This document shows, piece by piece, positions 36,076 to 47,045 of a stretch of 64,000 bases of DNA. Below the pieces are notes generated by a model. The model saw only the letters and a list, made by a program, of their open reading frames with translations, had not been told where the DNA came from and ran no database searches. The stretch spans positions 22,105,001 through 22,169,000 of the forward strand of contig OY540813.1 in assembly GCA_961205875.1 (NCBI GenBank), read 5' to 3'. Source of the DNA: Sialis fuliginosa (taxonomy: Eukaryota; Arthropoda; Insecta; Megaloptera; Sialidae). Made by a program: the position numbers and the translations under genes. Each line of letters opens with the position of its first letter. The first letter of the stretch is position 1.

Positions 36076-37740
36076 ATTTTTTATAAATATTATGCATGAT
36101 CTCTATACCTATCACTATATGTATATTAAATATTTATAGATTATTATTAACATTTAAATTAACATGCAGATATATACTTTTTATTATTTTATTATAATTT
36201 TATTTTGTATTTTGATATTTATTAGTTGTTTAGCTGTAATGAATTTTATTTGTAAACATCAGTTACACAGGGTCCGGCATGTCAGTTAACGCTGCCAGAA
36301 AAAATAACTGTGCGGGCTTGGCAACACTGTCTGTATGCTCTTCTTTTCTTTTTGTTTTGTATGCAAATCGGTTAAATGAATTTTGCCAAGCACTGTATTT
36401 TAATATGTAATCGTCTTACACACTCTGTTTCTTATGTTTCACATTTGTATTATAAAATATTTATTAGAATTATAATTCTCGAAAATAATTCTGAAATATA
36501 ACTGACTTTCAACAAACATGCACTCACGAAGACTATTTTACTTTAACTCACGATCACGCACGTTCACGATCCAAAATTTCAAAATGCTCATGCTCACCTC
36601 GCACGGGTAACATCTGATAGTTCATTTATGAAATGTCTATACTTTTTTTTATCAGAAACTTACACTAAATTCTATATTAATATTAATTCGATACTATATT
36701 ATTTATCCTCTTGCATAATAATATACAGAGTGGTCCTTTCAAGTACAACAAACATAAACAATTGATTGAAAAAATTATTTTAACTATTTTAATTATCTTC
36801 TATCGTGAGGTATGTAGTTACAGCCCCTCAATGATTTATTAACTTTCTGAAAAACCTATTGTCATTACAGTTATGTTTGATAATAATCATTTTAGTATTA
36901 ATAAGGGCTACCGACTTTCAATAAGTATCAACAAATAACTATTCAGACCATGTTATTTTTTTCCACGAGTGAGCACTTATATTATTTATAATCATATAAG
37001 ATAATAAGAACTACAAAAAAAGTTTATATAAATATACCCCTTAAACTCATTTTGATAAAAACCATTTTTAGTTGTTTTTTTTTTTAATAAAGATATGTGT
37101 TTCAATAATGCACTGATATAATCCACTAAAAGACTTTTATTAGCTATGTTGATTTATAAGTCAAAGATAATACGATTATGTTTTTATAGTTATATATTAA
37201 ATGCCACAAACACACCATGACATTTCATAAGTCAGTTGATTAAGAAATACCTTAAAGCTTTACAAAATGTTTGCTCTGACATTTGACGTTTATTAATATT
37301 TAATTAGATTTACAAAGCTAATTTCTAAAACTACGCAGACTTATTTATAACTTGATTTTCCTCACGATTTCACCCGCGCGACTAACTGCTCAAAAAATTA
37401 CAACTGCCACTGATTACACAGGCCCAAAATTGTATTAACTGGACTATGTTTTTCTTATGTATTTTAAATAAACTTGTTGATCTTCAAACTTTTTTTGCTA
37501 TAGTCAAAAACTAGCAAAAAAAATAGAAAATTTATATGCATTTTGAGAACCAAAATGACCAAATCTAACGAACGATTTTTGTAGATTAGACTTTGTTTTC
37601 ATTTGCTTTTTTGTATCGCTGACCTAAATTTTAGTATTTTTTGACGATAGCAAAACATTTTGGGGATTTTCGGGCTTTCTTTTGTGTCAATTTCTTTTTC
37701 AGCGACCAAAAATTATGTAATTATGTAAGAAAAACATAGT
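36076..37740. other. AT-rich non-coding stretch with two GC-richer patches
   Basis: Patch 36270-36340 (GGGTCCGGCATGTCAGTTAA; GTGCGGGCTTGGCAACACTG) and patch 36530-36610 (repeated CTCACGA/TCACGATCACG words) have no supporting frame. TATACAGAGTGGTCC at 36723 resembles an element terminus without a partner. Confidence 0.4.
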
Positions 37741-37961
37741 CCGGTCAAGAATACTTTTTAGGGTTCCAAAGAAACTCTATTAATCTCACTTTGTCGTCCG
37801 TCCGTCCTTTCCAGTCAAAGCAAAATACCTCATAAATTATATAAACCCTCTAGTAAAATATGTACAAAGTTGAAAAAATAATTTTTCAAGGGAGGCACTA
37901 AGGAGCTACGTAGTACGTATTACGGAACCCTTATGGCATAGACCCGTGTATGTCTTGACCG
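37741..37961. mobile_element. AGGGTTCCG inverted-repeat element, copy C (short, both ends)
   Basis: The most complete copy in terms of ends. CGGTCAAGA at 37742-37750 is mirrored by TCTTGACCG at 37953-37961, and AGGGTTCC at 37760 is mirrored by CGGAACCCT near 37922-37931. The interior is an internal-deletion version of copies A and B (TTTGTCGTCCGTCCGTCC, ACCCTCTAGTAAAATATGTA and a short remainder). This copy defines the family as an inverted-repeat element extending beyond the GGTTCC core. Confidence 0.8.
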
Positions 37962-38382
37962 AATTTTTAAGGTATGTATGTGTTATTCTTTTCATTTTAG
38001 AGTGAGGATCAAATACATTGATTGTTTATCAATATATACGATATAAATAATAAGAATAACGTGTACCTATGACATATACGTTTATTACTTTGAATATATA
38101 CGATATTTTGGATTATATTCGTTGAATAATTCGCAGAATTAATTTTATGTATGACTGTTAATTATTTTTTTGAATTAATTTTTGTTTTTACATCTTTTTA
38201 TACAAGAATAATACGATTAGTACTTATGTTAAAAACCCACAAATACAAAATTTAATTAACTTTAATGCACTGTGAACCTTGGTGGGTATATAATAATTAA
38301 TATAAATGTATTTACAGCATTGTATAATAATATATATATTTCAGTTACATATTATAGTATTTTAACAATGAATTAAATTTTG

Positions 38383-38867
38383 AAATAAAAAATACTCCTC
38401 TGAAACTTCGTGGGTGGATTCATTTTGGCGTAACCTACAACTTTTTTATTTTCGAAAGTACTGAGAATAGGGGCGTTTTTGATGTGACATGCGTCAAACA
38501 TGTCAATTTAACGATAGTTATAGGAAATTTACGAATTTTATAATGCAAACATCGGGAAATATATTGATCTACAAAAATATTGGGGCATTTAGCGAGACCT
38601 ACACCCTCAACATGTCAAATTCATAAAGTTATGTAATTTATAAATAACCGGCTGATTTTTGCAAAATTGCTAGATAAATAATAGTAAAATGTTATGGTTA
38701 TACTGGCCTACAAAAATCAAGGGTCTTTTGCCCTGATCTACGCCTAAACATGTTTAACGCATGCCACATCAAAAACGCCCCTATTCTCAGAATTTTCGAA
38801 GATAAAAAAGTTGTAGGTTATGTCAAAATGAATCCACTAACGAAGTTTCAGAGGAGTATTTTTATTT
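38383..38867. mobile_element. Inverted-repeat element with ~120-bp arms
   Basis: The left arm from AATACTCCTCTGAAACTTCG through CCTACAACTTTTTTATTTTC to AATAGGGGCGTTTTTGATGT is mirrored at the right end, ending GAGGAGTATTTTTATTT. The core holds a repeated phrase (CTACAAAAAT...CCTACACCCTCAACATG; CTACAAAAATCAAGGG...CTACGCCTAAACATG), so it seems built from short internal duplications. No coding frame. A related solo end is at 20960-21040. Confidence 0.85.
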
Positions 38868-39017
38868 AAAAATTTAAAGCCGGGACCGAGGACTAAAATG
38901 TTTTCAGTGAGTAAAATTTCTTGCTATATCAAAAATCATGTGTTTAATAAAATTAAACTGTGCATACCTATAACATTTTGAAAGCACCATAAGGAAACAA
39001 AGTTATGATTTAAATAA

Positions 39018-39231
39018 GCAGCTAGTATACACGCGCTCGCGTGGGATACGTATGTTTTTATGCGCCCACAACAGACACGTATAGTGAACAAATAACACCC
39101 ACTTCTTATTTTCATGCCTGCTGCGGGTGCGTACTGTACCAGAGGTATTGTTGACTATGTGTGCCTATTGCTGGTGTATAAAAGCATACGAACTTACTCC
39201 GTGTTGGTGCTACAAAATTCAGTACAATTTT
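39018..39231. mobile_element. GC-richer inverted-repeat element, copy 2 (~214 bp)
   Basis: The left side GCAGCTAGTATACACGCGCT then CGCGTGGGATACGTATG matches the reverse complement of the right arm of the 12.9-kb element (GTAGTTAGTATGCTCGCACC then CGCACGGGATATGTACG). The right end, reverse complemented, reads AAAATTGTACTGAATTTTGT, the family terminus. The left terminus proper is missing or decayed. Confidence 0.65.
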
Positions 39232-39835
39232 AGTTAGGAAAATTTCGTATTTGATTTTTTTTTCATGATTACTATACTTTATTTAACAGTACATTTAATA
39301 TATTTATAAAAAAAAAGTAAAAAGGAAGTACCTACTATTAAAATGTTTCCCACGTTTTTCTATCTACTATAGTATTACAATAGTAGTCCTTAGAGAGAAT
39401 TTCATGGTGGTCACAATAGCACTGGCCGTACTGTGAGAATTAGGTTAATAGTCGTACTTAACCTCTCAAAATTTTAATTAAGTGTTTCGTTAAACGTAAC
39501 GTCACATAATTAAACGTACATGTGTTTATAAGAAAAACCCTTAAATATACAATAAAATGTAGCGCCCTATATTATATAAGAAATAATATAAACACTCTTT
39601 TTTACTGAAATTAATTCGTACACAAAATATGTAAATACGTACAGGAAATAGGTCATATGAAAGAATAATGTACGTAAATAAAATATATTCTGCACGTTAA
39701 TGCCATGTATTTTAAAGAAATTGAATAAAATTTGTAGCTTACAAGTACGAGGTATTAATTCTGTGAGATTTTGAATTTAAATCAGTGGTACTTCAAAATT
39801 TCAAATATGTTGAACAATATGTAAAGAATTTTCCC
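39232..39835. other. AT-rich non-coding stretch, nothing recognised
   Basis: No supported feature. Confidence 0.45.
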
Positions 39836-39837
39836 TG

Positions 39838-40035
39838 CGGTAGGGGAAAACGTAGGTTAGAGTGAAATTTGTCAACCGTAATGGGAGACGCGAGGCGTTT
39901 TCACGCGAGACACTGTCCCACGAGACAAGAGAGACTCTGTCTCATTATTATTGGTGTGCAAATATTTTTGTGCGTGGTAGGGTAAAATCGTATGTTAGAG
40001 TGAAATTTGACAAAAGAGACGCGAATCGCTGCCCT
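39838..40035 (+). repeat. Two-unit direct repeat, ~134 bp period
   Basis: GGTAGGGGAAAACGTAGGTT then AGAGTGAAATTTGTCAA...GAGACGCGAGGCG recurs as GGTAGGGTAAAATCGTATGT then TAGAGTGAAATTTGACAA...GAGACGCGAATCG. Between the units lies a GAGACACTGTC/GAGAGACTCTGTCTC self-complementary stretch. An 88-codon frame spans both units but starts at GTG and simply translates the duplication. Confidence 0.7.
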
Positions 40036-40182
40036 TGTTCCTACCCCATTAATATTATTAATTTAAAAACTGCTCGATTGATTTTGACGAAATCTGCACC
40101 AACATGTTCCTTGAAAACTCGGACATAACATATTATAGCTATAATCACGCTATCACTAAAAAAACTGACTAATTTTTATATA

Positions 40183-40509
40183 TAGTGTGTCCCAGGATAG
40201 ATGTAACAAGAGGTGTAATGAACAATTTTGTTTCAAATTTCGGAAAGACATTTTGGGATCGAGTTCTGCTTGATGTAAAACTAACGTATATAAAAAAATA
40301 ATTGATTTGGTCTTCTACAGGTTGTTTCATAAGCATAGATGAAAAAATTACCAAGAATAAAACATCTTTATTTTTCAAAATTAGAAGAAAAAATACTAAG
40401 AAAAGTTATTTAGAAAGTAATTTTGACACATCATACCTAATTTCAGAAATGTCATTCCAAAATTCGAATTATTTTTTTATTACACTTCTTGTTACATTTA
40501 TTCTGGTAT
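40183..40509. mobile_element. Inverted-repeat element (~325 bp)
   Basis: The left arm CCAGGATAGATGTAACAAGA then GGTGTAATGAA pairs with a right arm that reads CCAGAATAAATGTAACAAGA then AGTGTAATAAA when reverse complemented. TATA-type dinucleotides flank both sides, so a TA duplication is plausible. The two overlapping frames of 69 and 89 codons on opposite strands read through the arms and are not genes. Confidence 0.7.
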
Positions 40510-41500
40510 ATAAATATCAGGTTACTTTTTGCTTGATACGTTACAATTTTATAAATGCCATGGAAGTGTGATGCAATGTTCAAAGTGTTTGTTAGCCAAC
40601 AAAGATAACAACAAATCAAGCAATTTAATATAAAAATAACTATTAAATATTATTAAAAAGTTAAATTAGTGATTGTTGTTATTTTTTCTTTTCTCTAATT
40701 TTTTTTCCACAGTTATATGTATATTTTTTGTTTAACAATATACTATTTATTGGTTCTAAACTATATATAAATAGAAAGGTATTGAAGTATGAGGAATATA
40801 TACAAATGTTAAAAGTATCTATTATTTTAAGTTCTCGATTTATTTGATTTAGTTAAGAATTCTGTAATTACAACAGAGTAATTTTGAAATAATAGAAAAT
40901 TGTTATACGTTTTAAATTATTTAAATTATTAAAACATTTCTGTTTTTTATAATCTGAGGATAAGGATGTTTTGACGACTCGGTCTCATGTGAAATTTGTT
41001 TTGTTTTCTATATTTTAAGAAGCCTCTTAAAATTGTATAATGATTAAAAAAGTGGTTGCTTAGGAATTTAAAAAAATCGTGAAATAAAAAAAAATCGTTT
41101 TTTAATTCAATTCCTCACAACTTTTTACAATTGATTATAATAAAACTCCCTTAAATTGCAGAACAGTATATTAATATATAATTTTACATAAAAACCCTAT
41201 CATATCAATTTAGAGAAAACTAAAACATTTTCATATGAAAATTAAAAAAATAAAAAAAGTCGTCAAAATCCTGTCACCCTACTGAGTATGTTAATTTTTA
41301 AAATTATTATTTATATACTAAATTAATCAATATTTTATAAGAAAAGTATTATTAATATATGCATGAATAAACTGTTTTTATTTTTATATATTTCATATCA
41401 AATGATTTTTTCTTCATGTATACTTGACCTAATGATCCAATAAAAATTAAATAAAAATTGTATGTAATTAATTTAAGGATATAAGCTGTTAAATAAATAG
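40510..41500. other. AT-rich non-coding stretch, nothing recognised
   Basis: Very A/T-rich. GACGACTCGGTCTCATGTG near 40972-40990 shares GACGA/GGTCTC words with the 50.6-kb patch. Confidence 0.45.
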
Positions 41501-41501
41501 T

Positions 41502-41684
41502 AAGGGTCTATTCAGACTATCGTGCCGATCTCGGTCCGGTCTCGTTCCAGTCAAATATTCAGTATAGTAATACTGTATGGGAGCGTGATTGGAATGATAC
41601 CTCTAGTGTAAATGATTTCATTATTTATTATATATTTATATTTGATTGGAACGAGATCGTCCGGGATAGTATGAATCGGCCCTA
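41502..41684. mobile_element. Small inverted-repeat element family K, copy 1 (~182 bp)
   Basis: The left end AGGGTCTATTCAGACTATCG then TGCCGATCTCGGTCCGGTCT pairs with a right end that reads AGGGCCGATTCATACTATCC then CGGACGATCTCGTTCC when reverse complemented. The interior (GATTTCATTATTTATTATAT then ATTTATATTTGATTGGA) is almost the same as in copy 2 at 51319-51462. Non-coding and MITE-like. Confidence 0.8.
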
Positions 41685-43045
41685 AAAGTCTAATCAAAAT
41701 CACAAAAATAGTAATAGCAAGATAATTTATCAATTCAAAGCATCATTTGTTTTTAAATTTCTGTAATTTAGTTTTGTATAAACCTTGTGTACACGTGTAT
41801 TTTGTACATAGCACAAACACAGCACTATTACCAACCTGATTTTTACTATCCATTAAATAAATATGTCATTATCACATGTCTTAATTATTAATCTGCATTT
41901 TTAAAATTATTTCTATACAAATCAAACTGTTATCAACCACCGGTATGTATAATCTATATATGCATATCCTTTGACTATACGGGATTCGATATAGATAACG
42001 AAAGCCGAGCATAGATAGTAGAAGTACAGCCAACCGGTAATATTGATAACATTATAAACAGAATCACAGCTGGCTATCGCGACAAATCAAGACCAGTAAG
42101 ACCACCAGTAAGTGTAGGCTATGATCTAATGGCAATCTACTTTACCGATCTGACGAACGGGGTGTAGACGCGTCTTAAGGATCTAGCAAGATTATTTTGA
42201 TGGTTTTGATGTAGGATGTTAATATATAGTTCAACGACATGGTTTCTGTTTAGTTAGTTAATTTCTTCTTTTTGCAAAAACAGAAAAATTATATCAATTT
42301 TGAGAAAGTTCACAGGCCATGAAAAACTTTTTTGATCAAATCGAAAGAATTATTTTTGTAGATTAAACTTTTATCTTCAATTTGCTTGTATCGCTGTATG
42401 GCTGTATTTATGAAGAAAATACTGTCAGCATTCTAAATCTGTGCTTTAACTTTTTACGTTTATTTTTTCCCTGATTATAGACGTCCAAAGTTAAAAGAGT
42501 AGTTTTTGCTTTGATCGTAAATAACTGGATCAAAAATACATAAGAAAAACAGTTTAAGTAATTAAATATTTCATAAAATTTCCATCAATACGGATTTTGG
42601 CATTTCCGAGAATTCGAAAATTCCGTTTGCATGACCTTGAAAAAGATTTTTCTTATTGTAGGTACATAAAAGTTTATATGGTTGTAGGTTATGTATGTAT
42701 AATGTATGTAGGTATATACATTTATATAGATCCATAGATAGAATGTATAAATATTGTTGCCAGCCAACACAAATGAAAAGATTACTTCTAGCGGAAATAA
42801 TAAGATCGCAAGTACCTTGAAGCATAATTCCATGAGTGGTTCTTTTTTACTTCCTCTCTTTTCTAAAATGGTGGACTGAAATCAGCTTTACTATCATAAA
42901 CTTTTATTCTCTGCGCTTATCTAATTTTACTGTCCATGTTTTAATGTTTTATCTAAAGAATTGTTCAAACAATCAGAATGTTTCTTTTGTGCGAATGTAT
43001 TTTATTTTTTATATTTTATTAATATCACACAATGACAAATATAAA
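41685..43045. other. Non-coding stretch; longest chance frame begins here
   Basis: The 134-codon frame 42836-43240 opens at GTG, crosses a simple repeat and the TGTGGAAACG repeat, and is composed of Phe/Ile/Asn-rich text, so it is not called. A patch at 42001-42190 is somewhat richer in G+C but carries no frame or splice pair. Confidence 0.45.
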
Positions 43046-43049
43046 AAAA

Positions 43050-43100
43050 TCCATATTAATATTAATATTATTATTAATATTAATATTAATAATATAGGTA
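43050..43100. repeat. ATT/AATATT simple repeat (self-complementary)
   Basis: Alternating ATATTAAT and ATTATT units over about 45 bases form a self-complementary microsatellite. Confidence 0.85.
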
Positions 43101-43104
43101 CAAT

Positions 43105-43275
43105 AACAAAAATTATTTACACCGCCCCCTCTCTCTGGGGACGCAACTTTTGTCGATTTTGTGGAAACGAAATTTTTGTTTTGTTTATAATATTTATAAC
43201 TGGTTTTGAAAACAAAACTGCGTCGCTTTGTTGGAAATAAATTTTGTCAACAAAAAAATCAGATTTTTTTCCTCT
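43105..43275 (+). repeat. TGTGGAAACG repeat, copy 2
   Basis: GATTTTGTGGAAACGAAATT, a TTTTGTTT tract and TTTTGAAAACAAAACTGCG correspond to 21560-21620. It begins with a CCGCCCCCTCTCTCTGGGG block. Confidence 0.4.
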
Positions 43276-43763
43276 GGATTAATACTTACTAAAAAAAATA
43301 TAGATTTTTTCGTTCTAAAAAAAACAACAATGTAAAAAGATGATTTACTGAAATATGTTTTAGGGGATATATTTTATTCATATAACAAAAGAACTGGGTC
43401 ACTAGATTTTAACTAAAAAATAAAAGTTCAATCAAATAATCAAACTTCCCTTTTCTCAGCTTCGTAACTTATTTTTATCTATATTTATTTCAGCAATAAA
43501 TATAAAAACTTTACTCATGAAAGTTTCAAGAAATGTACTGGCATAATCCAATTTGTTTAATAATGTTTGTTCAGTATCTTTGTGAAAATAAATAATAAAA
43601 AGTGAGTTAACATATCAATTTACTAATTGATAAAAATTTTGTATCTAAAAGAAATTTTGAAAAAGACAACGAAATGTTGGCTGCAACGTCAAGTTAAATA
43701 AAAGTGAGAAGCGGGATAAAAAAACAAAAGGAAAGCAATTGCGAGAAAAAGATTGGATCCCGA

Positions 43764-44462
43764 AAAAAAACATCTGCCAAGAAAATGCACAGTGCCTTCT
43801 CGTGCTGAATTCACCAAAGGTAGTTAATTATTGAAAAATATAAATAAAAACCGATAAAGTGTTTAGATAAATTGCCTCACATTGGTTAACCATTTAGTTT
43901 TTATACAGTTTTACTAAAAAATATTAGTTATATTTTTAATTTTTTGATAATTTCAATTCAAATCTAAATTTATGCAAATATCAAAATGACATTTAATATA
44001 TCAAAATAAATATCAATTTAAAAAAACCAAAACACGATTTTTTAAAGCAAATTGAGATAAATCTTTGTAAGAGAATATTTTACAACAAACGTTGTAGACT
44101 TATATTATAGGAAATTTAATGCTCTACAAAAAATATTCTATTTATATCTTGAAAAAATAAATATTTTGAGATATCACCCTTCTCCCTTACACATGATTTT
44201 GGCGATTTTGAAATGGGGCCGTCCTCAAGTCAGACCAAACCACTAAGTTTCATTAATATCGGTTCAGTGGTTCATGAGTTATGCGTGTGACAAGGATTCA
44301 GGGGACAGACACACACAGACAGAAAGACACGGAACGAAAAGTTTTTGTCTTGAAACGTGAAACGGAAAGATCAATTTAAAATTTTAAAATCGGTGAACAA
44401 TTTTTTGTCTCATTTCGCACGATCACAAAGCTTCTCGTATCTTCGATATTGTTAGGAAGCAA
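43764..44462 (+). repeat. Long inverted repeat, left arm (~0.7 kb)
   Basis: Pairs with 45522-45999. Matching blocks, in order, include CATCTGCCAAGAAAATGCAC, TTCACCAAAGGTAGTTAATT, CAACAAACGTTGTAGAC, GGAAATTTAATGCTCTACAA, TTGAAAAAATAAATATTTTG, CCGTCCTCAAG and AAGCTTCTCGTATCTTCGAT. This arm has about 110 extra bases (roughly 44268-44378: CAGTGGTTCATGAGTTATGC, then GACAGACACACACAGACAG) that the right arm lacks. That block is typical of arthropod dispersed repeats. Confidence 0.8.
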
Positions 44463-45521
44463 TTATAGAGAAAAATGTTCCAAACAAAAACCTGATCCCA
44501 TCTAATCATTTCAGGGTCCTAAACTTTTTTACAATCTAAAAATTTCTATTGATTTTGTTTCCGACAGTAAATTAAAAATAAAGGTTTTTTGATAAAAATT
44601 AAAAAGTTTACCTTGACGGGTCATTATAGTGAATAATACCATCAAATCATTTAGGTAATTTGTTATAAAATAGAATACCATGATAGAATAGTAGGTTTTT
44701 AGAAAAACTATTTGGGTGACTGTATATGTTTAGACCAAAACTATTTATTTGTTTTTACATAAACTAAACATTCTAGGATAAACATAGCTGAAGATGTATT
44801 TTGAATGATTAAAAATGTTTACACATAATGTACATACAAAATAAATTTGTTTGACTGTGAATCTAAAAACAACAAATACAGATGATTTTGTATAAACGTA
44901 TGATTTACAGTTGCTTACTTTAAGACTGCAGTCGTGGGATTTCTTAATATTTTCCAGTGTGGCATTCTTGAAAATTTATTGCACTTTTTAACATCAACCA
45001 CAAATGCACTACACATAAATTTCTCTCTTAAGAACAAAGAACTATAAAAATAATTTCAAATGCATATATACATACATAGGTATAGTATCTTACTCAGGAA
45101 CAATATTATTTGAAAACAATAAATAAATTCATTAAATCAATTTTATTTCTTTATATGTACCTACTTTAAATGTGTTATAAAAAATAAAATAATTATGAAA
45201 ATATTTAATTGTAGATATTAAATGGAATTAATTAAACGTTTTGAGGATTCTTAAATCACTTTCGATCGTTATATCAATTATGTTTGTGTGTCTGTTTGTC
45301 GGTGAAAGGCATTCATACAATTTAAAAAGGTGCAGTTTATAGATATGAAATATTAAACTGAAAGTATTAATCTACAGATGTGCTCCTCCCCTTTATAAAA
45401 AATCATCACTAAACTGAAGAGGCTAGATTAGGTTAGGTTAATTTTTGAAATTTTCTAATTTTTGTAATAGAAAATAAACTTAAACTATTTCTTCGGTAAA
45501 AGAAATGTTTTCAATATATTT
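44463..45521. other. Spacer of the long inverted repeat, contains a family-G copy
   Basis: About 1.06 kb of non-coding DNA between the two arms. 45230-45420 carries a diverged family-G repeat (GTGTGTCTGTTTGTCGG, GATATGAAATATTAAACTG, GATGTGCTCCTCCCC). No frame or splice signal. Confidence 0.5.
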
Positions 45522-45999
45522 TTGCTTCCTCGCAATATCGAAGATACGAGAAGCTTTGTGATCGTTTCAGATTGAGACAAAAAAAAATGTTTTCCAATTT
45601 TAAAATTTTAAACCGATATTATTGAAACTTGGTCGGATGTTTGGGTCTGGCTTGAGGACGGTCTCATTTCAAAATCATCAAAATCGTGTGTAAGGGGGAG
45701 GGGTGACACCCCAAAATATTTATTTTTTCAAGATATCTCAAGAACGACACATGTTATGTAAAAATTTTATAGAATATTTTTTGTAGAGCATTAAATTTCC
45801 TATAATATGGGTCTGCAACGTTTGTTGTAAAAATATTCCCAATATTTTTTAGTAAAATTGTATAAAAATTAAATGGTTAATCAATTCCAGGCAATTTATA
45901 TAAACACTATCGGTTTTTCTTTAAATTGTTGAATAATTAACTACCTTTGGTGAATTTACACGAGGAAGCACTATGCATTTACATGGCAGATATTTTTTC
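45522..45999 (-). repeat. Long inverted repeat, right arm (~0.5 kb)
   Basis: Reverse complement of 43764-44462 minus an internal block (see left arm). It includes AATATCGAAGATACGAGAAG, GGCTTGAGGACGGTCTC, AAAATATTTATTTTTTCAAG, GTAGAGCATTAAATTTCC and AACTACCTTTGGTGAATT. The outer end lies only about 33 bases from the hAT duplication at 46032. Confidence 0.8.
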
Positions 46000-46031
46000 T
46001 GTAAAATAATGTATGAAGAAAGTCTTGAAGT

Positions 46032-47045
46032 GGCCACAACAGTGGCGTATCCAGATTTTTTTTAGTGAACCGTTTACTAGTGAAAGTACAATTACATATA
46101 TGTATGTATGTATGTATATACATATGTATATTAAGTTGTGCCAAAAAAATCAACTAATTTTTTTTTTCAAAAAGTTCTTGAAATTTCGTTAGAAGATATC
46201 AAAATAAAAATTCAGTCAAAATTTGAGCTCTTAATATCAATATTTAGAGGTCGCGAACTGAATTTTTCGATTTTTCATTTAATTAACACGGAAAAAAAAT
46301 TTCTAGAAAGTTTGGATTTTTATTTCTCTCAATTGAACGAACTCCATCGAACTAACAATCAATATTCTTACAGGAAATTGAACGCTGAATAAAAAAGGTC
46401 GCTTATAATTTTTTGAAAAATTCAATCCTCCAAAAGTTAATTAGATAATTTAGGCACAACTTTTAACGATTCATGTACTTGAAAGTCCCATTATTTTTTT
46501 ATTTTTTTAAACTAATTATCAATTTCGATATTCTATTTTGTCGGAATTGGATATTTTTTAAAAATCAATAACAATTTTCCTCTAAACAATAATAAATTTA
46601 CCGTAAAAGTGAAATAATCCACAAATTTGCAATAAGCTCAACTTCAACCTTGAATAACTTTCGGAGGATTGAATTTATCAAAAAATGATAAGAGACCTTT
46701 TTTATTCAGCGTTCAATTTCCTGTAAGAATATCGATTGTTCGTTCAATAGAGTTGGTTTAATCAAGAGAAATAAAAATCCAAACTTTCTAGAAATTTTTT
46801 TTCCGTGTTAATTAAATGAAAAATCGAAAAATTCAGTTCGCGATCTCTAAACATTAATATTAAGGGCTCAAATTTTGACTGAATTTTTATTTTGATATCT
46901 TCTAACGAAATTTCAAGAACTTTTTGAAAAAAAAAATTAGTTGATTTTTTTGGCACACCCTAATGTATATATTATATACTGGTTCCTCGTTAATAATGCC
47001 AGATCAGGCTCCCCACTCACCGCTAGTTATATCACTGGGCCACAG
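46032..47045. mobile_element. hAT element remnant split by a younger insertion
   Basis: The left end CAGTGGCGTATCCAG starts at 46040. The right end, reverse complemented, CAGTGATATAACTAGCGGTG ends at 47037. The flanks are GGCCACAA (46032-46039) and GGCCACAG (47038-47045), 7 of 8 identical, as for a hAT target duplication. The foldback element at 46134-46960 sits inside, so the hAT part itself is only about 170 bp. Typical CAGTGGCGTA ends support hAT. No transposase frame. Confidence 0.8.
46132..46962. mobile_element. Palindromic foldback element 2 (~827 bp, TA-flanked), nested
   Basis: The left end AGTTGTGCCAAAAAAATCAA starts at 46134. The right end, reverse complemented, reads GGGTGTGCCAAAAAAATCAA and ends at 46960. 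TA flanks both sides (46132-46133, 46961-46962). The arms of about 300 bp are very similar and share the blocks TTCTTGAAATTTCGTTAGAA and GAACTGAATTTTTCGATTTT. Because they are so alike, both arms show the same frame starting MPKKSTNFFFQ, 84 codons on one and 64 on the other. That is an arm artefact, not a gene. Confidence 0.9.

Noticed and set aside
39862-40128. 88-codon hydrophilic frame
   Set aside because: Starts at GTG and is the translation of a 134-bp DNA duplication.
42836-43240. 134-codon open frame, longest of the window
   Set aside because: It opens at GTG, crosses an ATT microsatellite and a dispersed repeat, and is Phe/Ile/Asn-rich. No ATG context, splice sites or family motif.
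46138-46392. 84-codon frame with a 64-codon twin on the opposite strand (46762-46956)
   Set aside because: The two are the arms of one palindromic transposon. The similarity is DNA-level and not evidence of protein selection.
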